Source: Natronosalvus vescus (GTDB taxonomy: Archaea; Halobacteriota; Halobacteria; Halobacteriales; Natrialbaceae). From it: DNA of 64,000 bases. The translations under genes were made by a program, and so were the position numbers. The stretch is from NCBI RefSeq assembly GCF_023973145.1, contig NZ_CP099546.1, positions 3,224,001 through 3,288,000 of the forward strand, written 5' to 3'. Shown piece by piece: positions 24,695-32,946 of this stretch. The notes under the pieces are model-generated. The model ran no database searches. It worked only from the letters and a program-made list of their open reading frames with translations, and was not told the DNA's origin. Position 1 is the stretch's first letter. Every line of letters begins with the position of its first letter.

Positions 24695-25408
24695 CTACGC
24701 CTCGTCGATCATCGCCAGCGAACGGGTGTACCGACGGATCGTGTCGCCGTCCTCATCGCGCAACTCGACGACGAACTGCTGTTGGCCGACGACCACCTCG
24801 AGGTCGTCGACGTGAATCGCGAACGCGAAGGGCGGGTCGGTAACCGTCTCGAGCGTGCGATCGCCGGAGGTAACTACGACGTGATCGATCGCGGTCGGGT
24901 CGGACAGCGAACACTCAACGAGGTCGTCGACGACGACGCAGTCGAGATCCGGATTAACGTCCGGCTGACGATCGTCGTCTTCGAGCAGCGTCCCGAAGTC
25001 GAGCAACATCGGCGAGATCGGCGCAGTACCCAGGATCAGGACGATCGTGATGAACACGGTCAGGTTGATCTTCGAGGCCTTTTTGGCGAACGTTCGGGTA
25101 ACTGGATGCCTCGCCGTGCGCCGGAGCCTGATCGCGACCGGCAGGATGACGAAGTGCGTCAGCGGCCCCCACAGAATGAGGGCGAACCCGTAGGCCATCA
25201 CGTAGTAGAGGAAGGTCCAGTCGGGCCGGTACGAGTATAATAGGCCAGCAGCTGACCAGCAGAAAAAGCCGAAAAATAGCAAGCCGAAGCTCTTGAGCAC
25301 TCGCCAGATCGGCGTGTTGGCGTAGTAGATACTCAGGAGGTCGTTCCAGTAGCGCCTGCACGTCGCGCGAACCAGTGGGGCGAACGACGAGGAGTGGCGA
25401 TCGGTCAT
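24695..25408 (-). CDS. Haloarchaeal membrane protein downstream of the oxidase genes
   Basis: 237 residues. The N-terminal half has about three to four membrane helices (KSFGLLFFGFFCWSAAGLLY, FLYYVMAYGFALILWGPLTH, NLTVFITIVLILGTAPISP). The C-terminal ~100 residues form a soluble beta-rich domain (DDLVECSLSDPTAIDHVVVT, LEVVVGQQQFVVELRDEDG). It lies 161 bp downstream of the heme-copper subunit I gene on the same strand, which suggests but does not prove an accessory role. I do not recognise a family name. Confidence 0.7.
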   Translation of the reverse strand: MTDRHSSSFAPLVRATCRRYWNDLLSIYYANTPIWRVLKSFGLLFFGFFCWSAAGLLYSYRPDWTFLYYVMAYGFALILWGPLTHFVILPVAIRLRRTARHPVTRTFAKKASKINLTVFITIVLILGTAPISPMLLDFGTLLEDDDRQPDVNPDLDCVVVDDLVECSLSDPTAIDHVVVTSGDRTLETVTDPPFAFAIHVDDLEVVVGQQQFVVELRDEDGDTIRRYTRSLAMIDEA

Positions 25409-25569
25409 GTGGTGAGTGGATCAGTGCGAATCACAGCGGGTGGGCGTGGGCGGTTCGCGTCTCGAGGCGAGACGGGGTGTGATAGCGATTGGTGGAAATC
25501 CTGAGCCACTCGAGCGGAGACGGTACCGCGTGCGTGTCTCGAATGTTCCACGAATCACTATACGTGACC

Positions 25570-27321
25570 TCAGGCACCGATCTGCCAGAGCTGGCTCAGC
25601 AGGTACCAGTTCAGGACGTACGTGATGACGAACGCCCCGAGGAAGATCAGACAGAGGACGAACGTTCCACGCATGTCGTAGGTGTGGACGGGGTTGCCTT
25701 CCTCCTCTACGTCCGCAGTCTCGACGTCGCCGCCGTCGGGGTACACGAGTCCATCGGGGGTGAGGTCGGCGTTGTCACCCGGCTCGAGTTTCTTCCCGAA
25801 GAGTACCGAACCGACGGCGATCACGAGGAAGAGGACGCCCCCGGCGATCGCGAGCAGGGCAAAGATCCCGAATACGTTGAACAGCGGCCCTGCTGCGGCG
25901 AGGCTGAAGTCGGTGCCGGGGATGTTCTCGACGACCTCGGACGTTCGCCGGGGAACGCCGTAGAGGATGCCGACGTACATCAACATCAGCGTCGCGATGC
26001 TCATCGCACCGGCATAGAAGTACGGCTGGATCGACGCCAGTTTAGGTGAGATGAACGCCCGCATGAACATGGTTCGGATGACGAAGTAGCTCAATCCCAT
26101 GAACGCCACCGTCGTCCCGAGGACAACCGTCGCGTGGAAGTGACCGACCGTCGCGAGCGTGTTGTGCCAGGTCATGTTGAGCTGGAGTTGTCCCATCAAC
26201 ACGCCCGTGATCCCGCCGAGGAATCCGAACAGGATGATCGAGAAGATGGTCGACGAAAAGATGGGGTTCTTCCACGGTGCGCCCGTGAGCCAGCCGAACA
26301 GCCCGCCGCCGAGTCCGCGTTTTCGTCGACCAGCTTCGATGCCGGCCGGGATGGCGAAGGCGTGGATCAGGCTCGCGAACGTCGCGCCGTAGAACGCGTA
26401 CGACGTGTTGAAGATCCGCCAGCCGGTCGAGACGGCCGGATCGGAGAGCAGGTGGTGGGCCGCTCCGAGGTTGATGAAGAACAGATAGAGGATGAACGCC
26501 GTCCGGGAGACCTTCTCGCTGACGATTTCGGCCCCGCCGACGACGTGGGTCAGGAAGTACCAGACGACGATCATTGCCACGAGGTTGATCTGTTGGGAGC
26601 CGTGACCGACGATCCAGTAGAGCTGCCGGTACAGCGCGGCGTCGATCGACCCGATGAGTTCGATCCGCCAGGCCAGCGCGTAGCTGAACGCCGCGAGCCC
26701 GCCGAGGATCGCCTCGACAGCGATGATTGCGGTGATGAATGCCCCGAACGTGACGAGCGGGAGCGTTTGACCAGGGTTCTCGCGCTTTTCGAACCAGAGC
26801 GCGGTGAAAAACGGCAATGCCGAAATCGTCGCGCCGAGCAGGAAGACGATCGCGCCCGTGTAGAAGAGCGGATCCGACGGGAGCGGCGCGTACGAGGTCA
26901 GCAGTGGTGCCTGATCGGGCGCGCTCGTCGTCCAGATGGCGTAATTAACCAGCAGCGCGCCGGCCACCATCGTTAGCCATCCCAACTGGGCCACCCGCTC
27001 GAGGGGTAGTTTCCGGCCCAGAACCATCGGGCCGCCGACGTAGAGGATGGCGATTTCCATGAAAATCATCCAGAAGATGAGCAGGTTCCAGGCGTGGAGG
27101 CTCAGGTGCGTGTAGAAGTCACCGGCGTCGAGCAACCCGACGACCTCCCACCGGGTCATCGCGACGGTGAGTGCGAAGATGCCACCGTACAGGAGCGCGA
27201 CGATGGCCGTCAGCGCGAAGAGTTTGACGTACTTCTCGACGGACTGGTGGATCTGGAGCCCCGTCACCGAGCACTGCCGGAAGCCGTCGGATCCGTAATC
27301 GTTGTCGAACAATCCAAGCAT
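25570..27321 (-). CDS. Heme-copper oxidoreductase subunit I lacking the active-site Tyr (B-type oxidase or NO-reductase-like)
   Basis: 583 residues with about 13 membrane helices. Ligand histidines are visible: H76 in the helix II segment THLSLHAWN, H240 in IVGHGSQQINL, H289-H290 in NLGAAHHLLSD, H386 and the H394/H396 pair in NTLATVGHFHATVV. Overall it resembles b(o/a)3-type (family B) enzymes. The residue four after the helix VI His is Gln (H240-G-S-Q-Q244). Oxidases have the His-crosslinked Tyr there, and cNOR has its FeB-ligand Glu. The start codon shares its A with the stop of the CuA subunit gene (TGATG). It would act in the membrane, taking electrons from subunit II and reducing O2 or NO. 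Calling it a cytochrome oxidase is therefore not safe. Confidence 0.85.
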   Translation of the reverse strand: MLGLFDNDYGSDGFRQCSVTGLQIHQSVEKYVKLFALTAIVALLYGGIFALTVAMTRWEVVGLLDAGDFYTHLSLHAWNLLIFWMIFMEIAILYVGGPMVLGRKLPLERVAQLGWLTMVAGALLVNYAIWTTSAPDQAPLLTSYAPLPSDPLFYTGAIVFLLGATISALPFFTALWFEKRENPGQTLPLVTFGAFITAIIAVEAILGGLAAFSYALAWRIELIGSIDAALYRQLYWIVGHGSQQINLVAMIVVWYFLTHVVGGAEIVSEKVSRTAFILYLFFINLGAAHHLLSDPAVSTGWRIFNTSYAFYGATFASLIHAFAIPAGIEAGRRKRGLGGGLFGWLTGAPWKNPIFSSTIFSIILFGFLGGITGVLMGQLQLNMTWHNTLATVGHFHATVVLGTTVAFMGLSYFVIRTMFMRAFISPKLASIQPYFYAGAMSIATLMLMYVGILYGVPRRTSEVVENIPGTDFSLAAAGPLFNVFGIFALLAIAGGVLFLVIAVGSVLFGKKLEPGDNADLTPDGLVYPDGGDVETADVEEEGNPVHTYDMRGTFVLCLIFLGAFVITYVLNWYLLSQLWQIGA

Positions 27322-27866
27322 CAGGCCGCCTCCGTGACGATGATCGTATCGTGCATCGAACGGTGGCCTTCGCCACAGAACTCGTTACAGATGATGTGGT
27401 AGGTACCGGGTTCGTCGAATGTCATCGGAACCACCCACTCGTAGCCGGGGAGGATCTGCAGGTTGATCTGCTTGCTCAGGGTTGCCTCCGGTCGGAGCGA
27501 GAAGCCGTGTTGGACGTCGTAGGAACTGAGGTGGAAGTCGTACTGAGTGTCCGCCTCGAGCACGACTGGCGCGCCGTCCCAGGCGAACCGGACGCCGGCC
27601 ATGTAGACGCTCGTGTCGTCTGGAACGAGCCCTTGCTCTGTCTCCTCGGCAGCGTCCTTGTAGGCGGCCATCTTCTCCTGGAACTCCGCCTCGGTGACGC
27701 GGTAGGTTTCACCGATCGGGTTCTGGTCACCAGTGCGTGTCCAGATGCTCATCCACCCAAAGAGGACGAGCGACCAGATGACACCCAGGCCGAGCCAGAT
27801 TGATTCGCGTCGGTTGACGGCCTGATCCCACCAGTTTCCTTCAGGGGGCTTGAGTGGCGAAGACAT
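27321..27866 (-). CDS. CuA-containing subunit II of the heme-copper enzyme
   Basis: 181 residues: one membrane helix (SIWLGLGVIWSLVLFGWMSI, ~22-42) and a cupredoxin domain. The complete CuA ligand set is present: H120 (VQHGFS) and C160, E162, C164, H168 and M171 in CNEFCGEGHRSM. It should accept electrons from a soluble or lipid-anchored copper protein (halocyanin is the usual donor in haloarchaea). It is the middle gene of a three-gene operon, 3 nt after the small subunit and overlapping subunit I by one base. Confidence 0.92.
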   Translation of the reverse strand: MSSPLKPPEGNWWDQAVNRRESIWLGLGVIWSLVLFGWMSIWTRTGDQNPIGETYRVTEAEFQEKMAAYKDAAEETEQGLVPDDTSVYMAGVRFAWDGAPVVLEADTQYDFHLSSYDVQHGFSLRPEATLSKQINLQILPGYEWVVPMTFDEPGTYHIICNEFCGEGHRSMHDTIIVTEAA

Positions 27867-27869
27867 GGT

Positions 27870-28016
27870 TCACCCCAGTGGAACGCTAAAGATGTCGACG
27901 ACTCCCCAGACGACGTAGACGAAAAGAAAGAACGCCAGCGCTACCGTCGCCAGGAGCCATACGCGGTTGTACAGTCGTTGCATGAACGGAACCTCATCGG
28001 GTGTGTGTGTGGTCAT
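27870..28016 (-). CDS. Single-helix small subunit of the heme-copper enzyme
   Basis: The ATG at 28016 gives 48 residues, MTTHTPDEVPFMQRLYNRVW followed by a single helix (LLATVALAFFLFVYVVWGVV). A longer in-frame extension to 28091 is rejected because it reads through the promoter. Small one-helix proteins preceding the CuA subunit are typical of b(o/a)3-like operons. It is the first gene of the operon. Confidence 0.75.
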   Translation of the reverse strand: MTTHTPDEVPFMQRLYNRVWLLATVALAFFLFVYVVWGVVDIFSVPLG

Positions 28017-28334
28017 TCGTGGTTCCCTGCAGGGGATTTCGAATAACCACTCCATGGGGATTGTCACGCACATGTTCGCTGGATCGGACACCTGAGAGGG
28101 GACGACACTCGAGTGAGCACGAGACGCAAAAACGCACGCCAGTCACGACTCAGATACCGCTACCCAGGGTACGCACCTTCCTGGAGGGACGTCCGGAAAA
28201 TCATCGATTCGAAAACAGGCATCAGGATCAGCAGCGGCCGTTGGCCGGATTTGCATTCGCCACCTCGAGTGACGCGAGCCAGTTGCGAAGTGTGTCTTCC
28301 AGCAAGCAGTGGTGAATCACACCCTCTCTCGCGT
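28017..28334. other. Intergenic region between the oxidase/NOR operon and the P-type ATPase gene
   Basis: This 318-bp region holds the operon promoter (motif at 28067-28078). I see no gene in the rest. The ATPase stop is at 28335 on the same strand, so the ATPase transcript reads toward this promoter. Confidence 0.5.
28067..28078. promoter_or_regulatory. CGCA-N4-TTCG motif upstream of the oxidase/NOR operon
   Basis: CGCACATGTTCG lies 51 bp upstream of the small-subunit ATG, just above a TATA-like TTATTCGAA (about 28040-28048, read on the minus strand). It matches CGAA-N4-TTCG at 7 of 8 fixed positions. This is the semi-palindrome which, as I recall, was described upstream of NarO/DmsR-controlled genes in Haloferax volcanii. 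Confidence 0.4.
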
Positions 28335-30851
28335 TCACACGTCGTCACTGAGCACCGATCGACTCGAGTTCGTCACGACGATGATGCTACTCAGAGCCAT
28401 CGCGACGGCTGCAAAGAGAGGGTTGATCATCCCGGCTGCGGCGAGAGGGATCGCGATCGCGTTGTACAGCAGCGCCCAGCCGACGTTCTCTCTGATTCGA
28501 CGCCGGGTTCCCTCGGCGAGGCCAAACACCCGGCCCACGTCCCGGAGATCTGAGCGCGTGACGACCGCGTCCGCGGCGTCGGTCGCTCGAGCGGTGCCGT
28601 TCCCCATCGCGATGCCGAGATCGGCGGCTGCGAGCGCTGGCGCGTCGTTCGTCCCGTCGCCGACCATCGCGGTACGCCGATCGCGAGTGAACCGTCGAAT
28701 CGTCTCGACTTTGCCATGAGGTGGGACGCCGGCGAACACCTGGTCGACAGCAGGGTGGTCGGTAAACTGGCTCGTCGCCGCGGCGTTGTCGCCAGTGAGG
28801 ACGACGATTTCGTGGTTATCGACGGCCCCGAGAACGTCGTCCCACTCGTCTCGAGCCCGGTCGCCGGCGACGATGACGGTACAGATGTGACCTTCGTGGC
28901 CGACGACGACCGGCAGCAGTCCCGCCGAACGTGCCTCGTCGATGGTTCTCTCGAGTGCGTCCGGAATCGGGCCGACGCAGCGCTCGAGTAGTTCCGGAGT
29001 GCCGACGGTCACGGGTTTACCATCAACCAGCGCGCTGATGCCGGCTCCGGGGTGACGTTCGAATTCGGTGACGAGCGGGCCGTCATCCGTCCCTGGTATC
29101 GCTTCAGTTGGTACCGCCTCCGCTAGTGACGCTTCCTCTGGTGTCGCTTCCCCAGGTTCCGCTCCCCTCTCGATCTCGGCACCAGCACCTTCGTCACCGT
29201 CGTCGAGCACTGTAACGCCGCCGTCGGCTCGAGCACTCGCGTTTCCGACCTCCGCGTACGCGCAAATTGCCTCGGCGACGGGATGTTCGGAGTAGCGTTC
29301 GACTGAGGCTGCAGCGTCGAGCCCGGTCTCGTCGCCGTGAACCTCGAGGACGGTCATCTCGCCGGACGTCAGCGTCCCGGTCTTGTCGAAGACGAGCGTC
29401 TCGATGCGCGGGGCCGATTCGAACACCGACGCGTTGGTGACGACGATGCCGCGCTCGAGGGCATCTCGAAGTCCGGAGGCGACGGCCAGCGGGGTGGCGA
29501 GTCCCATCGCACACGGACAGGAGACGACGAGGACGGTGAGACCGGTCAGGAGCGCCTCCGAAGGCGGGACGCCGGCGAGCAGTCGCCAGGCGGTGACGAC
29601 GGTCGCGAGCGTGAGCACGAATGGGACGAAGATCGTCGCCAGTTTGTCCGCGAATCGCTGGACGCCCGGTGAGCTGCTCTGTATCTCCCACAACAGCGTG
29701 GCGATCCGATCGATCGTACTCGTCGCCTCCGGCCCGACCTCGACGACGAGCGCGCTGTCGGTGACGATTGCGCCGCCGATCGCCTCCTCGCCCGGCCCTT
29801 TCGTCACCGGAAGCGATTCCCCGGTGAGGATAGACTCGTCGACAGCCGCCGTCCCCTCCCGGATCGTCCCGTCGATCGGGATCCGTTCACCTGGTCGGAC
29901 GACGACCGAATCGCCCGGCTCGAGTGCGTCGATCGACACTGTCTCGGTGCCGTCAGCCGTTCGGCGAGTGGCCTCGCTGCTCTGGCCGGCGGTGACGCTC
30001 GAGAGTAGCGACGTCGCGCGGCGTTTGATCGTCCGCTCGTAATAGGTTCCCAGACTAACGACCATGATCACGGCAACGGTGACGTCGTAGTAGAGGTGGG
30101 TACTCCCCATCGCGAGTGCGACCGTACTGTAGGCGTACGCCGAGAGGGCGGCGATCGACACCAGTAGATCCATGTTCGGACGGCCGACGCGGACGCTGAC
30201 GTACGCGCCGCGAAGCACCGGATAGCCGGTGTAGACCAGAACGATGGTCGTGAGCACGCCGACGAACCCCATCGGGAGGTAGATGCCTACGGGGGTCGTC
30301 GCGTCGACGGTCAGAATCCCCGTCTCGATGCCGACGTAGCTGGGGTAGAGAAAGAAGAGGTACCAGGGCATGATGAGCATCGAGAGAAAGCCACCGACCA
30401 GCAATCGTGCCACGAGGTCGCTGTCTCGCTCCCGATCGGTTCCTTCTGTGTCGGGTTCGCGAGCCTCGTAACCGTAGCCGGAGACGAGTGCAGGAAGTTC
30501 GGCCCGCGTGACCTGCACGGGATCGTAGACCACGCGGATCGTATCCGTCGCGTAGCTCGCCTCGACGGTGAGAATCCCGTCGTTGCCCTCGCCCAAGAGG
30601 GAGACGAACCCTTCACAGGTTGAACAGTGCATCCCGTCGATGGACAGGAAGGCTTCTTCGGCACCATCCGGAACCTCCCGCGACGATGAGTGTTCACCCC
30701 GCTGGCGGACGGCTGCCGCGTCGACGTCCTCGAGATCACCCAGCGCGCTCGACACCTCGAGACACCCTTGACAGCAGAACGTGCCGTCGACGCCGTCCCT
30801 GGTGACCGGCGGGTCAGGGACTGGAAGGTCACAGAGCGAACACGCAGTCAT
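28335..30851 (-). CDS. Copper-translocating P1B-type ATPase, FixI/CopA2-like
   Basis: 838 residues. A Cys-rich N-terminal binding module (C4/C7 and C26/C27/C30, in MTACSLCDLP and GTFCCQGC) precedes an HMA domain with GMHCSTC (C76/C79). Eight membrane helices follow with the transport motif SCPCAMGLATP (CPC 445-447), actuator TGES (343-346), phosphorylation DKTGT (D489) and the SEHPVAEAI His-Pro of the nucleotide domain. An unusual ~45-residue acidic Glu/Ala/Pro insertion lies in the N domain after ~545. FixI/CopA2-type pumps export Cu+ slowly to load cuproenzymes rather than to detoxify. That fits its place between a CuA/CuB enzyme and a denitrification-type regulator. Confidence 0.93.
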   Translation of the reverse strand: MTACSLCDLPVPDPPVTRDGVDGTFCCQGCLEVSSALGDLEDVDAAAVRQRGEHSSSREVPDGAEEAFLSIDGMHCSTCEGFVSLLGEGNDGILTVEASYATDTIRVVYDPVQVTRAELPALVSGYGYEAREPDTEGTDRERDSDLVARLLVGGFLSMLIMPWYLFFLYPSYVGIETGILTVDATTPVGIYLPMGFVGVLTTIVLVYTGYPVLRGAYVSVRVGRPNMDLLVSIAALSAYAYSTVALAMGSTHLYYDVTVAVIMVVSLGTYYERTIKRRATSLLSSVTAGQSSEATRRTADGTETVSIDALEPGDSVVVRPGERIPIDGTIREGTAAVDESILTGESLPVTKGPGEEAIGGAIVTDSALVVEVGPEATSTIDRIATLLWEIQSSSPGVQRFADKLATIFVPFVLTLATVVTAWRLLAGVPPSEALLTGLTVLVVSCPCAMGLATPLAVASGLRDALERGIVVTNASVFESAPRIETLVFDKTGTLTSGEMTVLEVHGDETGLDAAASVERYSEHPVAEAICAYAEVGNASARADGGVTVLDDGDEGAGAEIERGAEPGEATPEEASLAEAVPTEAIPGTDDGPLVTEFERHPGAGISALVDGKPVTVGTPELLERCVGPIPDALERTIDEARSAGLLPVVVGHEGHICTVIVAGDRARDEWDDVLGAVDNHEIVVLTGDNAAATSQFTDHPAVDQVFAGVPPHGKVETIRRFTRDRRTAMVGDGTNDAPALAAADLGIAMGNGTARATDAADAVVTRSDLRDVGRVFGLAEGTRRRIRENVGWALLYNAIAIPLAAAGMINPLFAAVAMALSSIIVVTNSSRSVLSDDV

Positions 30852-30893
30852 TCTTGTCTCGAGGTTGGGCAGGTTTCGGGGTAGCCATACTGG

Positions 30894-30905
30894 CGAAGAT
30901 GTTCA
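30894..30905. promoter_or_regulatory. CGAA-N4-TTCA motif upstream of the P-type ATPase
   Basis: CGAAGATGTTCA, 43 bp upstream of the ATPase ATG, matches CGAA-N4-TTCG at 7 of 8 positions and sits at nearly the same distance as the copies upstream of the oxidase operon and the PaaB-like gene. On its own it would be unremarkable. Confidence 0.35.
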
Positions 30906-30939
30906 CCTCGCCGTCGACGACGCTGGGAGCGGGGTATCA

Positions 30940-31602
30940 TCACTCGAGCAACGAGGTCAACAGCTTCCGCTGTGCGGATGCGAGGTGTTCGGTGAACGTC
31001 GAGCGCGTGATCCCGAGTTCGTCCGCCACGGCTCCCGCGTTGGCCGTTCGTGGATACTCGAAGTAGCCCATCTCGTAGGCCGTCTCGAGGACGTCTCGCT
31101 GTCGGTCGGTGAGCTGGGCGACGTCGATCCGTTCGTAAGCCACACAGCCGTCGCCACCGGTGCGTCGCAATCCACGGATGTTGACCTCGCCGAACGCCTC
31201 GCGTAGCTCTCCGAGAAGCGTTTTGAGGGAGTCAGTATCGGAGATGTAACACGTCACGTGGAGCGCACCATCGACCGCTCGAACGTCGGAGACCGGCCAG
31301 CCGAACGCCTCGATGCGCTCACAGGCACACTTGATACCGGAATCCCGATCGAATCGGTAGACAGAGCCTTTGTCGTACGCGAAAATCCGTGTACTCTCGC
31401 CGATCGAATCGGGCGGAGACGTCGACCCCTTTTCGGCCGATTCCGTTCGGACGGTGAACTCTTCGACGACTCGTCCTGCATCATCCCGTCCGGACGACCG
31501 GGTGACGTCACCCACCGCCGAGTCGGTTGCTGCCGACGCGCTGGCGACCGGACACGCCCCCGGCGTCCCGATCTCGATGTCGGCTCTGATCGTCAGTCCC
31601 AT
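30940..31602 (-). CDS. HTH_10 (bacterio-opsin-activator type) regulator with Cys cluster, NarO/DmsR-like
   Basis: The ATG at 31602 (MGLTIRADIEIGTPGACPVA) is preferred to an in-frame TTG 57 bp upstream and yields 220 residues. Cysteines sit early (ACPVA), mid-protein as Cys-x-Cys (IKCACERIEAFGW) and in ALHVTCYIS. The C-terminal ~55 residues are the HTH_10 domain (LTDRQRDVLETAYEMGYFEY, then ADELGITRSTFTEHL). A Cys-bearing N-terminus plus HTH_10 is the layout of NarO and DmsR, the haloarchaeal regulators of nitrate and DMSO respiration, where the Cys residues are thought to sense oxygen or redox state. It follows the radical SAM gene after 60 bp and is probably co-transcribed with it. Confidence 0.8.
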   Translation of the reverse strand: MGLTIRADIEIGTPGACPVASASAATDSAVGDVTRSSGRDDAGRVVEEFTVRTESAEKGSTSPPDSIGESTRIFAYDKGSVYRFDRDSGIKCACERIEAFGWPVSDVRAVDGALHVTCYISDTDSLKTLLGELREAFGEVNIRGLRRTGGDGCVAYERIDVAQLTDRQRDVLETAYEMGYFEYPRTANAGAVADELGITRSTFTEHLASAQRKLLTSLLE

Positions 31603-31662
31603 TGGTCTCGCTCGAAAGGTGTAGACGGCGCAGTTGGACGCGATACAGTCTCGAGGCAATCG

Positions 31663-32817
31663 TTAATCAGCATTCGACACCTCCGACGGTGGTTCCGGTG
31701 CAGTGGCGGTCTCCTCCCAGGGAAGCGGGCCGTCGTACCCCGCCGGCACGTGTGGACAGAGCGGGTCGCTCGAGAGCGGATCACCGGTGTAGGCGTACGC
31801 TCGAGAGCGGCTTCCGCCACAGACGGTGCGGTACTCGCAGGCCCCGCACTTCCCAGTAAGTTGCTCACGATCGCGAAGCGACCGAAAGAGCGGCGCGTTT
31901 CGATAGATCGCTGTAACCGGCCGTTCGCGCACGTTACCTGCCGACTTCGGCAGGAATCCGGACGGATACACCTCTCCCGTGTGGCTGACGAACGCGAACC
32001 CGTCGCCCGCGACGATGCCGCTTCGTCGACGAAGGCCGGCAGCGTGATCGCCGTCTCGAGTCTCGCCCCTAGCGTCACGTTGCTGGTGCTCGAGACACAC
32101 CCGCCGATACTGGGGTGCTTCAGTGGTTTTCACCCCGAACGGTTCGGTCTCGCTGACTCCCCCCAACCACGCCATGACGTCGTCTGCCTCGTCGGGCGAC
32201 AGGGGCTCGAGAATCCGTCCTCGGCCGACTGGAACGAGGAAGAAAACGCTCCACATGACGACGCCGAGGTTACCGATCAACGACGCGATGGCGGGGAGTT
32301 CGTCGACCGTTTCTCGACAGACCGTGGTGTTTATCTGGACGGGTACCCCGGCGGCCTTGGCGTCCTCGATGGCCCGGATCGTCTCCTCGAAACTGCCTGA
32401 TTCGCCACGGAACGCGTCGTGGTGTTCCGCGCTCGCCCCGTCGAGGCTGAGTGCCATCCGACGAAGGCCGGCGTCGGCCATCTCCTCGATCCGATCGAGG
32501 GTCACCGACTGCGTGCCGCTGGGGGTGATCGTCATTCGAAGCCCCAGCGAGGTACCGTACTCGATCAACTCGACGACGTCGTCGCGGACGAGCGGATCAC
32601 CACCCGACAGGACGACGAGTTGACCGTCCCCGAAGTCGCTCGCGCTCTCGAGCAGGCGTTTTCCCTCCACCGTCGTCAGCTCTTCGGGGTGGCGGTGAGG
32701 CTGGGCGTCCGCCCGGCAGTGGTCGCAGGCGAGGCCGCAAGCCTGGGTTAGCTCCCAGATGAGGACGAACGGTCGCTGTGACGTGTCGAGCTGTCGAGCG
32801 CCGGGTGGTGCTGGCAT
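31663..32817 (-). CDS. Radical SAM/SPASM protein (AhbD/PqqE-like group)
   Basis: With the ATG at 32817 (MPAPPGARQLDTSQRPFVLI) the protein has 384 residues; an in-frame ATG at 32835 is possible, but it lies too close to the TATA-like GGTTATCAATG (~32848-32858). The radical SAM cluster is C-x3-C-x2-C in LTQACGLACDHCRAD. A C-terminal SPASM-type region has GKCGACEYRTVCGG and SSDPLCPHVP, for an auxiliary Fe-S cluster. This group includes the heme-synthesis enzymes AhbC/AhbD/NirJ and peptide-modifying enzymes; I cannot tell the two apart by eye. It is divergent from the PaaB-like gene and a second radical SAM gene, with a shared 129-bp control region. Confidence 0.85.
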   Translation of the reverse strand: MPAPPGARQLDTSQRPFVLIWELTQACGLACDHCRADAQPHRHPEELTTVEGKRLLESASDFGDGQLVVLSGGDPLVRDDVVELIEYGTSLGLRMTITPSGTQSVTLDRIEEMADAGLRRMALSLDGASAEHHDAFRGESGSFEETIRAIEDAKAAGVPVQINTTVCRETVDELPAIASLIGNLGVVMWSVFFLVPVGRGRILEPLSPDEADDVMAWLGGVSETEPFGVKTTEAPQYRRVCLEHQQRDARGETRDGDHAAGLRRRSGIVAGDGFAFVSHTGEVYPSGFLPKSAGNVRERPVTAIYRNAPLFRSLRDREQLTGKCGACEYRTVCGGSRSRAYAYTGDPLSSDPLCPHVPAGYDGPLPWEETATAPEPPSEVSNAD

Positions 32818-32889
32818 GCGTATTCGCCTCCCCATCGAAACCCTGCATTGATAACCGTTCGCCTCGTTCTCGAATACCAGTAAGACGGC

Positions 32890-32901
32890 CGAATACGTTC
32901 G
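32890..32901. promoter_or_regulatory. Perfect CGAA-N4-TTCG motif in the divergent radical SAM promoter region
   Basis: CGAATACGTTCG is a full match to the CGAA-N4-TTCG semi-palindrome linked, as I recall, to NarO/DmsR-type control. Rightward, a TATA-like GGATTAAAG (32920-32929) lies 19 bp further on and the PaaB-like gene starts at 32947. Leftward, GGTTATCAATG (~32848-32858) leads to the radical SAM ATG at 32817. One site could serve both promoters. Confidence 0.6.
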
Positions 32902-32946
32902 CCACGAGTGTTATCTCACCGGATTAAAGAGCCTCCCACGAGACCA

